This document shows positions 36,250-47,458 of a stretch of 64,000 nucleotides of DNA, one piece after another. This stretch comes from Staphylococcus sp. ACRSN. GTDB taxonomy: Bacteria > Bacillota > Bacilli > Staphylococcales > Staphylococcaceae. Within the stretch, counting starts at the first letter, position 1; every line of letters begins with the position of its first letter. The stretch covers positions 53,555 to 117,554 of the forward strand of contig NZ_JAKRNS010000011.1 of assembly GCF_022346615.1 (NCBI RefSeq). Reading direction: 5' to 3'. A model generated the notes under the pieces. It was not told the origin of the DNA and did no database searches. It worked only from the letters and a program-made list of their open reading frames with translations. Made by a program: the position numbers and the translations under genes.

Positions 36250-37479
36250 TTACCATGCAAACAATCCTACGAAACCTGCTGTCATTAATGAAACTAAAAT
36301 TCCCGCTAGTAACATCATTGGAACATATTTCGATACAAAATCAGATGTTTTTTGATCGACAATACCTTTTAAAGTACCGACAATCATACCAATTGTTGAG
36401 AAGTTAGCAAATGATATTAAGAACGTTGTAATAACTGCTTTTCTATGTGGTGAGTAAGAATCTATCACATCTTTGATTTGTCCCATTACAACAAATTCAT
36501 TGGTAACAATTTTCTTAGCCATTTGTTGTGCGACTATCCAAGCCTCATCAAACGGTAAACCTAAGAGTAAAGCGAAAGGATACATCACAGTACCTAGCAT
36601 TTGATCTAATCCAAAGCTGCCTTTTACTCCAATCCAACCACCGACAATTCCCGTGAATAAGTTTATTAGTCTGTCTAACAAATCAGAAAGTGCAACGAAA
36701 CTGATTACAAACGCAATAATAATTAAAACTAATTTACCTGCATTTAATACAGAATCTCCTAAAAATGAGAAGAATGGTTGGCGTTCCACTTCATTATTTT
36801 TAATGCTATAAATAATATCTTCTTTTTCTTCAACGCTTACTGGGTTTAAGATTGAAGATACAATTATTGCATTGATAATGTTTAATGGAATAGCTGTCAA
36901 CACGAGTTCTCCTGGAACCATTGTCACATAAGCACCAACTATTGCTCCTGATACAGAACTCATCGACATCATTGCAATGGTTAATACACGTGTTTCATTC
37001 ATTCTTTTAAGCTGCTCGTTTGAAACAGCTAATGCTTCAGTATTACCTAAGAACATCATCTCTATACCAAAGAATGATTCAAACTTAGGTTGTCGTGTAA
37101 TTTTAGCTAATACCCAACCAATTGCACCAATCACCTTTGGCAACACGTTAAGGTACATTAAAATATCAAATAATGGTACTACAAGTAAGATTGGAAATAA
37201 AGCACTCACTGCCATATCCATTGCACCTGGTTTTACCCAGCTCGCAAATGCAAATCCAGTTCCAGCATGTGCTGAATCAATCATCCATGCTATACCATTA
37301 GCTAACCCCTGTACACCTGTTCTTCCCCATGGAAAATAAATAAAGAACCAAGCTAACACTAGGTTAAGCAGAACTAATATTCCAATTGATGTCCATTGTA
37401 TATTTTTTCTATTTCTAGAAAATAAGACTGCAATTCCTAAGAAAACAAACAATCCAATTATGTTAATAACTAAAAACAT
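36250..37479 (-). CDS. nupC: NupC-type concentrative nucleoside transporter
   Basis: 409 aa with eight to ten membrane segments. The CNT family pattern is seen in GNTEALAVSNEQLKRM near 146-161 (nucleoside/cation site) and NEFVVMGQIKD (~327-337). It imports nucleosides with H+ or Na+. A GGTAGGTG site precedes ATG 37479. Two cre-like sites lie upstream. Flanked by abcA and the RsaD-like RNA. Confidence 0.93.
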   Translation of the reverse strand: MFLVINIIGLFVFLGIAVLFSRNRKNIQWTSIGILVLLNLVLAWFFIYFPWGRTGVQGLANGIAWMIDSAHAGTGFAFASWVKPGAMDMAVSALFPILLVVPLFDILMYLNVLPKVIGAIGWVLAKITRQPKFESFFGIEMMFLGNTEALAVSNEQLKRMNETRVLTIAMMSMSSVSGAIVGAYVTMVPGELVLTAIPLNIINAIIVSSILNPVSVEEKEDIIYSIKNNEVERQPFFSFLGDSVLNAGKLVLIIIAFVISFVALSDLLDRLINLFTGIVGGWIGVKGSFGLDQMLGTVMYPFALLLGLPFDEAWIVAQQMAKKIVTNEFVVMGQIKDVIDSYSPHRKAVITTFLISFANFSTIGMIVGTLKGIVDQKTSDFVSKYVPMMLLAGILVSLMTAGFVGLFAW

Positions 37480-37517
37480 AATACACCTACCATTTCAGAT
37501 TTTAATAAAGAATACAA

Positions 37518-37531
37518 TGCAAACGCTAAGA
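37518..37531 (-). promoter_or_regulatory. cre-like site upstream of nupC
   Basis: TGCAAACGCTAAGA keeps 12 of 14 positions of the CcpA consensus, 39-52 bases before the nupC start. A better one, TGAAAACGCATACA (13 of 14), is at 37819-37832 near the end of abcA. Confidence 0.4.
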
Positions 37532-37869
37532 GCCCTATTTATTATGTAAAAAAATAAAGGTAAACACCTATAGTTTTAATTTGATAAGAACGAAGTCATA
37601 TCTTGTACAGTAACTATGTGTGTTCACCTTCATTAACCTCATTTATTATCTTATTATCTCTCTAAAGTCGATTTTTAAATAGCTTTTACAATTACATTGT
37701 ATCCTTATAATTCAAAACAATTATAGCATGTATGTACTTTAGAGAAAATAAGAATTTTATAGTTCGCATTACAATATATTATCAAGAGATGAAATCTGTT
37801 AAAATTCGGGTTTTGTTATGAAAACGCATACACTACATGTGTATATTTTGTGTTTTACATACAGCACAT
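37532..37869. other. nupC leader and abcA 3' flank
   Basis: Spacer between two leftward genes. Besides the cre-like sites no recognised riboswitch (in particular no purine aptamer core) or convincing abcA terminator was found. Confidence 0.4.
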
Positions 37870-39588
37870 TTAATTTGCTAAATTTTGTGTATTTACAAAA
37901 GCCTGATATTTTTCGTGGGAATCCATTAATTCTTGATGTGTTCCTTTACCTGTTACTTCTCCGCCATCTAAAAATATAATTTGTTCTGCTTTTTTAATAG
38001 TAGACAATCGATGTGCAATGACTACTGTAGTTCTACCTTCCATCAACACTTCCAAAGCTTCTTGAATCTTACGTTCACTTTCACTATCAAGGTTGGCAGT
38101 TGCTTCATCTAATAATAATATATCTGGATTCTTCACAAAACTTCTAGCAATATCAATACGTTGACGTTGACCACCTGAAAGTTTTAGACCTCTTTCACCC
38201 ACCAAAGTGTCATAACCGTCTTCAAACTGTTCAATAAACTCATGGCAGTTTGCCATCTTCGCATAATGTATTAATTCATCATCAGAAACCGTTCTATTTA
38301 TACCATACAATATATTGTCTCGAATAGTCCCACTCATCAACGAATTCGTTTGCATAACGTATCCAATCTTAGCTCGCCAGTCTGCTAAAGACAAGTCATA
38401 AATTGATGTACTGCCATAGGTTATTTCACCCCGTTGTATATCGTACATTCGTTCAATAACGTTAAATATTGTACTTTTACCAGAACCAGAAGGACCTACA
38501 AAAGCTGTAACTTTACTATAAGGAATTTCAAATGATACTTCTTTTAATATAGGCTTGATACCATACTGAAATTGTACATTGGTAAATGATAAATTGCCTT
38601 CTGGTATATTTGCCTGTTCATTAAATGTAATTACTTCTACTGGCTCTTCCATAATTTCATGAATACGACTACTGGCACCAATTGCTTTTCTATAATCCGT
38701 TACTAATGTCGAAAGATTAACTAACGGTGTCGACAACTGTATAACATAAAAAATCATAGCGATGAGCGTCCCAGCTGTGATTGCGCCTGTAGAAATTCTA
38801 ATTGCTCCAAACCCTAAAATAACCGCAATTGTTAATAACATAATCACACCTGTTATGGGTTGAATAATTGCAGTGATTTTAGCTTGTTTTAAACCTAAAA
38901 AATATATTTCTTTTAAATTTTTGTGTGCATTTTTTAATTCTTGATCCTCTGTATTAGAGACTTTTACCAAACGCATCTCTGTTAAGACACGGCCTAACAA
39001 ACCACTGAAGTTAGCAATTTCTGATTGTGTCTTTTTAGAAATGTTTTGCATGATTTTACCAAGCGGTATCATAATTGCTACAAATATAGGAATGGTAATA
39101 AAAGTTAGTAATGTCATCTTCCAATCCATGATAAATAACATGATTAAAGAACCAACAATCGTTAAAACGGATGGTAATAAGTTAGGTAACTTTTGTGATA
39201 TAAATTCATTTATCACTTTTGTGTCATCAGTTAAACGGCTTATCAATTGTCCACTTTCATTTTGATCAAAAAACGGCATTTTCAAATGTATAATATGTTG
39301 CCATAAAAGAGAACGTATTGCATAAATAATCTTTTCACCTATCTTGCTCAACAAATATAAACCAATACCGCTGAGTAATGCATTTAAAATAAATATACCA
39401 ATAAATGCAATCACGAAGTTCCAGTTGAAGTTCGTAAATGAAAACTTATCAACAAGTTTACCAGTGAAAAATGGTACAACCAGTCCTGTAATACTACCTA
39501 AAGATGATATAAACACAGCAACAATGATCAAGCCAACCGGCCATGTTAATTTTCTAAATAAGTAAAATAATGGATTCTCCTGTTTCAT
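37870..39588 (-). CDS. abcA: AbcA, ABC exporter linked to cell wall and drug tolerance
   Basis: 572 aa, a half-size exporter: six membrane helices in residues 1-310, then the ATPase with Walker A GPSGSGKST (~366-374), signature LSGGQRQRID (~468-477), Walker B ILLLDEATANLD and H-loop VIAHRLST. In S. aureus AbcA exports phenol-soluble modulins and some drugs and is divergent from pbp4, under MgrA, NorG and agr control. The same divergent pair is present here. GAGGTAAC precedes ATG 39588. Confidence 0.92.
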   Translation of the reverse strand: MKQENPLFYLFRKLTWPVGLIIVAVFISSLGSITGLVVPFFTGKLVDKFSFTNFNWNFVIAFIGIFILNALLSGIGLYLLSKIGEKIIYAIRSLLWQHIIHLKMPFFDQNESGQLISRLTDDTKVINEFISQKLPNLLPSVLTIVGSLIMLFIMDWKMTLLTFITIPIFVAIMIPLGKIMQNISKKTQSEIANFSGLLGRVLTEMRLVKVSNTEDQELKNAHKNLKEIYFLGLKQAKITAIIQPITGVIMLLTIAVILGFGAIRISTGAITAGTLIAMIFYVIQLSTPLVNLSTLVTDYRKAIGASSRIHEIMEEPVEVITFNEQANIPEGNLSFTNVQFQYGIKPILKEVSFEIPYSKVTAFVGPSGSGKSTIFNVIERMYDIQRGEITYGSTSIYDLSLADWRAKIGYVMQTNSLMSGTIRDNILYGINRTVSDDELIHYAKMANCHEFIEQFEDGYDTLVGERGLKLSGGQRQRIDIARSFVKNPDILLLDEATANLDSESERKIQEALEVLMEGRTTVVIAHRLSTIKKAEQIIFLDGGEVTGKGTHQELMDSHEKYQAFVNTQNLAN

Positions 39589-39809
39589 TTTTGTTACCTC
39601 TTCTGAAATTTGTTATGTATTAATAATGATTTAAAACACAAGTTGAGAAGCGATATATTAATCTTAAAAATCAATTGTAATTTTTAATAAAATACATGTA
39701 CAAAACAATATTCCGCCCTACTTTTAGCGATACAATAGTTTTGCTAACAACATACAATATGCTAAACTAGTTCTATTATTAAAAAACAGAATATGTTAGA
39801 GGGTATGTT
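39589..39809. promoter_or_regulatory. abcA-pbp4 divergent promoter region
   Basis: 221 bases shared by two divergent promoters; in S. aureus this spacer binds several global regulators. No specific operator was recognised by eye. Confidence 0.5.
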
Positions 39810-41111
39810 ATGTTTAAAAGACTAATTTTGACAATTATCGCTTTATTTTGCGTCAATGTAATTATAACACCTTTTGCCAATGCGGAAACAGTGACACCTA
39901 CCCAAGCGGCAAATCAATATGGTTATAATGTATCTGACGCTTACCAACCAGAAGGTGCAATCAACATCTCACAATCTGGACAAGTATTATATCAGTACAA
40001 CGCAAATAAAAAATGGTACCCAGCTTCTATGACTAAACTTATGACAATGTACCTAACACTTGAGGCAGTTAAAAAAGGTGACTTATCTTTAAACGACAAA
40101 GTAAAAATCACTAACGATCACTATCGTATGTCCACCCTGCCCGAGCTCAGTAATACAAAACTTTATCCGGGTGAAACGTACACAATAAAAGAATTACTAC
40201 AAATCACTGTTTCTAATTCAAGTAATGCTGCAGCATTAATTTTAGCGAATGAAGTTTCTGACAATACTTCTGATTTCACAGATAAAATGAATGAAAAAGC
40301 TAAAGAAATAGGTATGAAACACACAAACTTTGCTAATCCTACTGGAGCTGAAAATAAGCAATTAAAAGATTTTGCTCCTAAAAGGTATAAAGATGAAGAT
40401 AATTCTACTTCTACTGCTAAAGACTACGATATTTTATCTCAACGTGTGATTCAAGACACACCTAAAATTTTATACTTTACAAAGCAACTAGCACCTACAC
40501 AACACGGCGTAACTTATTACACATTCAACCATTCACTTGATGGCGCCGATATGAGTTTAAAAGGTACAGATGGTTTAAAAACCGGTTCTAGTGACCAAGC
40601 GGATTACAATCATACAATTACAACTAAACGTGATGGTTTCAGAATAGTTCAGACAATCATGGGTGCAGGTAATTACAAATCATTAGGTGGCGAAAAGCAA
40701 CGTAATATGATGGGTAATGCTTTAATGAATATGTCGTTCGATCAATATAAATATGAAAAAGTACTATCTAAAGGTGAACACAAAATCAATGGTCATACAT
40801 ATTACGTAGAAAAAGACCTTTATGACGTATTACCAAAAGATTTCGATAAAAATGATTATAAATTTGTAATCGAAGATAGCAAAGTACATATCGAATATGA
40901 TCGTGAATTTGTTTCAAGTAAGTATGGCCCACCATCTGTTGATGTAAAAAAACCACTGGTACACAAAGCAACGACCGTTGTGAAATCAACATGGGACGAC
41001 CATCCAATCTTAACATTATTAGGTACTTTACTTATTATTGCAGCGATTGCAATCGTGGTTTACTTAATTATAGACACAATCAGAAAACAATCATCTAAGA
41101 AAAAACGTTAA
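39810..41111 (+). CDS. pbp4: Penicillin-binding protein 4 (class C)
   Basis: 433 aa. Signal peptide of ~25 residues (ANA-ET), transpeptidase/carboxypeptidase domain with S73-x-x-K76 (PASMTKLM), SxN in TVSNSSNAAA (~131-140) and KTG in GLKTGSSD (~254-261), then a beta-rich domain (~300-380) and a C-terminal membrane anchor (~402-422) with basic tail. PBP4 gives the high cross-linking of staphylococcal peptidoglycan and contributes to beta-lactam tolerance. It is divergent from abcA and ends at a terminator. Confidence 0.95.
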   Translation: MFKRLILTIIALFCVNVIITPFANAETVTPTQAANQYGYNVSDAYQPEGAINISQSGQVLYQYNANKKWYPASMTKLMTMYLTLEAVKKGDLSLNDKVKITNDHYRMSTLPELSNTKLYPGETYTIKELLQITVSNSSNAAALILANEVSDNTSDFTDKMNEKAKEIGMKHTNFANPTGAENKQLKDFAPKRYKDEDNSTSTAKDYDILSQRVIQDTPKILYFTKQLAPTQHGVTYYTFNHSLDGADMSLKGTDGLKTGSSDQADYNHTITTKRDGFRIVQTIMGAGNYKSLGGEKQRNMMGNALMNMSFDQYKYEKVLSKGEHKINGHTYYVEKDLYDVLPKDFDKNDYKFVIEDSKVHIEYDREFVSSKYGPPSVDVKKPLVHKATTVVKSTWDDHPILTLLGTLLIIAAIAIVVYLIIDTIRKQSSKKKR

Positions 41112-41157
41112 CGTATTAGTTATTTAAGTAAATACAAATCACTATATTTTTGCGTAC

Positions 41158-41197
41158 AGAAAGCCGATTGAAATATCAATCGGCTTTTCTATTTTTT
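41158..41197 (+). terminator. Terminator of pbp4
   Basis: AGAAAGCCGATTGA pairs with TCAATCGGCTTTTCT across a 4-base loop, then TTTTTTT. Confidence 0.88.
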
Positions 41198-41225
41198 TAA
41201 AAGCATTAAATGTAAAATCACATAT

Positions 41226-41335
41226 AACTACGAAGTATTTTAGCGAGAAGCTTGAAGGAACAGGACAAGCTGAAGATTACAGGCTGAAGCTGTCCCCTAA
41301 GAAAGCAAGCAAACAATTTGAAGTATTGAATAAAA
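41226..41335. other. Unusual G+C-richer structured segment between pbp4 and tagD
   Basis: The stretch is visibly richer in G and C than the surrounding spacers. It has a direct repeat GCTGAAG (41269-41275 and 41283-41289) inside a potential hairpin, GGACA.GCT (41263-41271) with AGCTGTCC (41288-41295), and the word GAAGTATT near each end (about 41232 and 41320). It does not look like a leader of tagD, since a terminator separates them. Gene remnant, repeat unit or RNA are all open. Confidence 0.4.
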
Positions 41336-41378
41336 AGAAGCACTCAGATAAATTAAACCAATTTATCTGAGTGCTTCT
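41336..41378 (-). terminator. Terminator of tagD
   Basis: A perfect 19-bp stem (AGAAGCACTCAGATAAATT with its complement) and a 5-base loop; T-rich on both sides. Confidence 0.88.
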
Positions 41379-41425
41379 TTTCTATAATTTATGTTTCAGA
41401 ATCGTTTTCTTCTTCTGAACAATAA

Positions 41426-41824
41426 TTATTTTTCAGAATCACCATATAATTCTTTTTTAATTTTCGTAGTTGAAATACCTTCAGTACGATTTAAATATAT
41501 TACTTCACATTTATCTTTAAGGAAGTCAAACTCGCCTTCCCAGTCATGACCCATTACAAATTTATCAATTTCATAACGATCAACATCAATTTCTTTTTGA
41601 CCCCAACCATTTTCAGGAATAACAAGATCAACGTATCGAATTGATTCTAACATCATTTTTCTTTGTTCAAAGTTATAATATGATTTTTTGTTTTTCACAC
41701 GATTAAATTCATCAGTTGATAATGCAACGACTAAATAATCGCCCATTTCTCTTGCTCTTCTTAACAGTTCTATATGTCCGTAATGCAACAAATCATATGT
41801 TCCATAAGTAATTACACGTTTCAT
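41426..41824 (-). CDS. tagD: Glycerol-3-phosphate cytidylyltransferase TagD
   Basis: 132 aa, the exact family size. Nucleotidyltransferase motif HYGH in GTYDLLHYGHIELL (14-17) and the RTEGISTTKIKKEL near 113-126. It makes CDP-glycerol, the donor for the linkage unit and glycerol units of wall teichoic acid. Follows tagX after 92 bp; AAGGAG before ATG 41824. Confidence 0.96.
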   Translation of the reverse strand: MKRVITYGTYDLLHYGHIELLRRAREMGDYLVVALSTDEFNRVKNKKSYYNFEQRKMMLESIRYVDLVIPENGWGQKEIDVDRYEIDKFVMGHDWEGEFDFLKDKCEVIYLNRTEGISTTKIKKELYGDSEK

Positions 41825-41916
41825 TCGTTTAATCTCCTTAACATAAAATTAAATTAAAATTTACATTTTTAAAAATTATAGCACAACAATCATAAGTTTA
41901 CGAATATTCGAAGAAT

Positions 41917-42975
41917 TTAACGTTTAAGATATTGTTTGAGTTTCTGCTTTCCTCTGAAGGATGTGCGTTTTGGCAATACTTCAACTTTAAATCTATAATA
42001 ATGTGGTCGTCCAATACCAAACCTTAATAACGCTTCTCTCCACTGGCCATATAATTTTTTATTCCATTTTGTTGAACCTTGTTCAACGACTTTGATAATT
42101 CTAAATAGTGCCTCTCCGTCATAATCTGTTTGTTGCATAGCTTCTAGATAGCGTATGACTACATCTAATAATGACTGTGACAATGCGCTATTTTTTGTAA
42201 TATATGCTTGTATTAAATAGCTAACGATTAATTCATCCATACGATAGCTATAATATATTCGTTGCTCTCTTAAAGGAAGTAATGGCATTACTCTATTCCG
42301 AACTTCCTTTGCATCTGCCATATATTCAATAAACTCTGATGCTCTCCGATGCGTAACTGAACCTACGACTTCGTTGTAACCATAAACAATTTCAGGTATT
42401 AATTGAATATCTTTAGCTTTTCTATAAGCTTGAATAATAAAATAATGCTCTTCACAAAATACAATATTTTCATCAAAGCGTAAATCTTTATATTTAGCAC
42501 TAAACATTTTAGCTCCTGGGCCAATAGATTGCATCATTTCTGGGCATTGCGCTAAATTAACTATTTTATTTTCACGCAACACTTCATGTGTCACAATTGG
42601 TTTCCAATCTCCAGATGCACCACGACCAATCTGCCCTATAACGATTTCAACGTTTTCATCTTTTTGGTAATTTTCTGCCATTAAATCAATTCGACTGGGA
42701 AGGAAAATATCATCCGCATCTAAAAACATAAACATGTTTCCTGTCACGTATGTCAAACCTACATTTCTACTTGCAGCCGCACCTTTATTCTGTTGTTCAA
42801 TTACTATGATATTTTTAAATTCTTTTTGTATCTGCTCAAGAACTTTTTGCGTTTCATCTGTAGAACCGTCATTAATACAGATCACTTCGTAATCATGTTT
42901 TGTATCTATCGAAGCTATCGCACGTCTAATTGTATCTGCCGCGTTATAAACAGGAATAATTATCGAAATCTTCAT
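41917..42975 (-). CDS. tagX: TagX-like family 2 glycosyltransferase
   Basis: 352 aa. GT-A fold at the N-terminus: SIIIPVYNAADTIRRA (3-18), NDGSTDETQ, and the metal-binding FLDADDIFLPSR (~86-97). A C-terminal ~120 residues are basic and without membrane helices. In S. aureus tagX sits in the wall teichoic acid cluster and its exact role is not settled. Its start overlaps the tagB stop by 4 bases. Confidence 0.88.
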   Translation of the reverse strand: MKISIIIPVYNAADTIRRAIASIDTKHDYEVICINDGSTDETQKVLEQIQKEFKNIIVIEQQNKGAAASRNVGLTYVTGNMFMFLDADDIFLPSRIDLMAENYQKDENVEIVIGQIGRGASGDWKPIVTHEVLRENKIVNLAQCPEMMQSIGPGAKMFSAKYKDLRFDENIVFCEEHYFIIQAYRKAKDIQLIPEIVYGYNEVVGSVTHRRASEFIEYMADAKEVRNRVMPLLPLREQRIYYSYRMDELIVSYLIQAYITKNSALSQSLLDVVIRYLEAMQQTDYDGEALFRIIKVVEQGSTKWNKKLYGQWREALLRFGIGRPHYYRFKVEVLPKRTSFRGKQKLKQYLKR

Positions 42976-44075
42976 GCTTTCACCATTTCCTCTATATATT
43001 GTATTACTTGCGTTAGACTTTGAGTTTCGTTATATTCATGCCATTTTGAAAATAAAAGCTGAAAATCTCCATCATTTTCTTTTAATTTCTGAATTAATTC
43101 TCCTTCATCATATGCTTTATATTGAGTTGGAATATCATAATAAAAATGATTCAAACCCCGTTCCGCTTCATATTGTTGCTCATCATAAACATAAAATAAT
43201 GTAGGTTTATTTAATAAACTCGCCTCGATAGCCAATGAACTGTAATCACTAATTATAATATCAGCCATAATCATTAAAGATTGTAAGTTAATCGACGGCT
43301 GTTGCTCTATTGCTATAGAAGGATGCAACTTACTAAATAATGTATAATTAGGCAATGCTGTTTCAAACTTTTGTTTATCTATAGTTCGATTTGCTTGATG
43401 ATGTTCACGATAAGTTGGAACATATACCGCTACTTTTCCTTTAATACCATATTGTTGTTTTAACTCTTGTTGGCGTTGGGTGATATTTACTGTTCGATAT
43501 GGTACGAGTCTAGGCAACCCAGTTCTAAGCATCTGTTCATCTGATGCACCAAAAGATGATTTAAAACAACTAATCATTGGTTCTCCCCCAACAATATATT
43601 TATCCGTTGCATCATATACTTGTTGGTACTGAGCGACTATTTTTTTATTATTTAAATCAACTTGATGATCCGTTAACCCAAAATTTTTCAACGCACCTGT
43701 TGCATGCCAAGTTTGAATAATAGTTTGACCCTGTTTTTTTTGAAAACCTCCCATAAGTAAATAATATGTATCAATTATAATTACTTTAGCCGAACTCAAA
43801 CATTTTAAATGTTTATATATTTGTTTATTTCCTGCTAGTACATATTTCACATGTTTTAAATGTTGCGTATATTTTTTATGCTTCTCTTTTCCTATTACAG
43901 TAATTTGATAATCACCTTTCCGATTAAGGGCTTCTATGATTGGTAGAACATCCTCGGGAAACGTCATCATAATAACAATTTCCTGTTCCTTTATTTTCTT
44001 TTTACTAAAAAATAAATTCAAAAACTTAGTCATACATATATATATAGCTTTAATTATCTGTCTCAAAATTTTCAC
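42972..44075 (-). CDS. tagB: TagB, teichoic acid glycerophosphate primase
   Basis: 367 aa from a GTG at 44075, chosen because the N-terminus (VKILRQIIK...) then aligns with S. aureus TagB; the frame stays open up to 44159, so this start is not certain. The CDP-glycerol glycerophosphotransferase signature is seen in QTWHATGALKNFGL (His) and in ISDYSSLAIEASLLNKPTLFYVYD near the C-terminus. It adds the first glycerol phosphate to the undecaprenyl-linked disaccharide at the inner face of the membrane. Confidence 0.9.
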   Translation of the reverse strand: MKILRQIIKAIYICMTKFLNLFFSKKKIKEQEIVIMMTFPEDVLPIIEALNRKGDYQITVIGKEKHKKYTQHLKHVKYVLAGNKQIYKHLKCLSSAKVIIIDTYYLLMGGFQKKQGQTIIQTWHATGALKNFGLTDHQVDLNNKKIVAQYQQVYDATDKYIVGGEPMISCFKSSFGASDEQMLRTGLPRLVPYRTVNITQRQQELKQQYGIKGKVAVYVPTYREHHQANRTIDKQKFETALPNYTLFSKLHPSIAIEQQPSINLQSLMIMADIIISDYSSLAIEASLLNKPTLFYVYDEQQYEAERGLNHFYYDIPTQYKAYDEGELIQKLKENDGDFQLLFSKWHEYNETQSLTQVIQYIEEMVKA

Positions 44076-44139
44076 CGCCAAATGGATTTGTTTCCTCAGT
44101 TTCTTTATTATATCTATCTTATAATAAAATTTATAGAAA

Positions 44140-44173
44140 AATCCTTCGACGACCCACAAGTCATCAAAGGATT
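44140..44173 (-). terminator. Terminator between tagG and tagB
   Basis: AATCCTTCGACGAC pairs with GTCATCAAAGGATT (two G-U pairs), then a T-rich run leftwards. It suggests tagG and tagBXD are at least partly separate transcripts. Confidence 0.65.
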
Positions 44174-44220
44174 ATTTGTATTTTGCTTATTGAATTAATG
44201 TTTCAGTTGGAATATATAAC

Positions 44221-45021
44221 TTACATAAAGTCAGCAAAATGATCTCTATATCTCATGTGTAAAATTGAGCCAATCATAAATAGGAATAGCACAATAAATA
44301 AGTTATATAATGTTAACTCCCAATGTGTTATAAAGTACCATTCTTTATGTAGTACTGCAGAACGATAGGCTTCTGCTAAATAATAAATTGGATTTAATTG
44401 CATCACTTGCTTAACGATACCTTCTGGGGGCACGATAAGAATTGAAGAAGCAAAGAATACCATTCGCATTAACGCTTGAATTGCTTGTTGTGTATCTTTC
44501 ACAAGCACACCTAATGTAGAAGTAAATAACGCTATCGTCGATGTTAATATTAAAGCAAAAGGCACATATAAAATTAATTGCAACGTATAAATCGTTGGAT
44601 AGAATCCAGATAGCATGCATAATAAAATGACGACGACCAATAATGCCAAATGCCCATAGAATCTACTCATAACAATATATGACGGTATAATAGATAACGG
44701 AAAATTCATCTTCGCTACATGATTATATTTTGTAGCAATTGCTTTAGTCCCCTCTAATACACCTTGGTTAACGAAGAACCACATACTAATACCAACAAGT
44801 AACCAATATATAAATGGCACACCATCAACATCGCTATTACTTCGAATTCCTAAACCAAATACAAACCAGTAAACCATGATTTGTAGCGCTGGGTTAATTA
44901 ATTCCCAAGCCATGCCTAAATAATTGTTCGTATTTGAAATTTTTAATTGGAATTGGGCTAATCTTTGAATAAGATAAAAATTCTTGATATGTTCTTTAAA
45001 AACAACCCACACAGCATTCAT
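44221..45021 (-). CDS. tagG: TagG, wall teichoic acid ABC transporter permease
   Basis: 266 aa ABC-2 type permease with six membrane segments. N-terminal amphipathic gate helix, and NYLGMAWELINPALQIMVYW near 33-52 is typical of polysaccharide exporters. With TagH it flips the finished polymer outward; in S. aureus TarG is the target of targocil. Divergent from tagH. Confidence 0.93.
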   Translation of the reverse strand: MNAVWVVFKEHIKNFYLIQRLAQFQLKISNTNNYLGMAWELINPALQIMVYWFVFGLGIRSNSDVDGVPFIYWLLVGISMWFFVNQGVLEGTKAIATKYNHVAKMNFPLSIIPSYIVMSRFYGHLALLVVVILLCMLSGFYPTIYTLQLILYVPFALILTSTIALFTSTLGVLVKDTQQAIQALMRMVFFASSILIVPPEGIVKQVMQLNPIYYLAEAYRSAVLHKEWYFITHWELTLYNLFIVLFLFMIGSILHMRYRDHFADFM

Positions 45022-46195
<1,174 letters not shown>

Positions 46196-46228
46196 TCTAA
46201 ACACAAATAATTATAAACTATAAGTAAA

Positions 46229-46288
46229 ATGCCCTACTAAGTAACGTCTAGTCACTGACGAATACTAGAAGGGCACTTTTTTTATCCA
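46229..46288 (+). terminator. Terminator of tagH
   Basis: Outer stem TGCCCT/AGGGCA with an inner CGTC/GACG, then TTTTTTT. Confidence 0.75.
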
Positions 46289-46414
46289 TTATAAAAACGA
46301 TAATTTCCAGCTTGTATTATATGTAAGATCATAGTTAACCGTGTCCCAAGTATAATGCTATCTTAGTTACATTCTAATTAAACAAATCTATGACAAAGGT
46401 ATTACATTAATACA

Positions 46415-47161
46415 TTATTTTTTGAATTTTGCTTTGAAAACATTAAAAATAAACTTAGGAATCGCTTTTGTTCTACCAATTCGTTTCCAATCTATAATCA
46501 CGCGATACACCCATTCCAAATTCAAAGTTCTAAATAATTTTGGCGCACGCTTTTTCATTCCACTAAATACTTCTAATGAGCCACCTACACCCATGAACAT
46601 AGTTTGTTCAAATTGATTAGCATGTCGCTCAATCCACAATTCCTGTCTTGGATAGCCCATTCCTATAAAAATATAGTCAGGATTAAATGATTTAATTTGT
46701 TGTACTACCATTTCATCCGACAAGTCAAAAAAGCCATGATGAAAATCAAATGCCACTTCAGGAAACTTTTCACTTAAACGTATATAAGCCGCCTTAACAA
46801 TTTCGTTTTCTGCTCCTAATAAAAACACTTTTTGGTGTTGTTCATTCGCAATGTGAAGGCAAGTTTCCATCAATTCAATACCCGGCACTCTCTCTTTTAA
46901 TGGTGTTTGTAGTAATTTGGAAGCCATGACAACACCTGTTCCATCTGCTACGACATAATCTGCTGAATTAATTAAGTGCCTATACGTTGTATCTTGTTGT
47001 GCATAATCTACAATTTCAGGATTAGCAGTTACTATAAATAAATTGTCTAATAATTGCGATTTAAAAAAACTTGTGATATTTTCTTTCATTTCGGACATGG
47101 TTACATTATCAAAAAGTACTGATAAAACATCTACTTTTTGTACTTGTTTGTGCTCATTCAT
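46415..47161 (-). CDS. tagA: TagA, N-acetylmannosaminyltransferase
   Basis: 248 aa WecG/TagA/CpsF family. Motifs: NPEIVDYA (near 47-54), ADGTGVVMAS (active-site Asp, ~72-81) and IFIGMGYPRQELWIERH (~166-182). It transfers ManNAc from UDP-ManNAc to GlcNAc-PP-undecaprenol, the first committed step of wall teichoic acid. The GGAGAAATTGATAA spacing before ATG 47161 is acceptable. Transcribed alone, convergent with tagH. Confidence 0.95.
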   Translation of the reverse strand: MNEHKQVQKVDVLSVLFDNVTMSEMKENITSFFKSQLLDNLFIVTANPEIVDYAQQDTTYRHLINSADYVVADGTGVVMASKLLQTPLKERVPGIELMETCLHIANEQHQKVFLLGAENEIVKAAYIRLSEKFPEVAFDFHHGFFDLSDEMVVQQIKSFNPDYIFIGMGYPRQELWIERHANQFEQTMFMGVGGSLEVFSGMKKRAPKLFRTLNLEWVYRVIIDWKRIGRTKAIPKFIFNVFKAKFKK

Positions 47162-47458
47162 TTATCAATTTCTCCTATCTGCATATTACCAATTACACAT
47201 ACTTAATTATTATGGTCATTTTAACATATTCAATTTGTCTAACCTATTTAAACCAAAGTTAAATAACTAATATAAAGATACATCAAAAGTCTAAATGATT
47301 AATGTTTTTATTTCCTTTATAATGCTATATAAAGATACAATCAAATATTATGATGCTTTTAATTTTTTAAATAATGGAGATTAACCATAAAATACTGGTT
47401 ATAACTCACGCATTCATATATTAAAGTATTATTGACAATTAAAATCGAGGTATTATTT

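Noticed and set aside
37480..37869. Purine riboswitch upstream of nupC
   Set aside because: The conserved aptamer core and kissing loops were not found.
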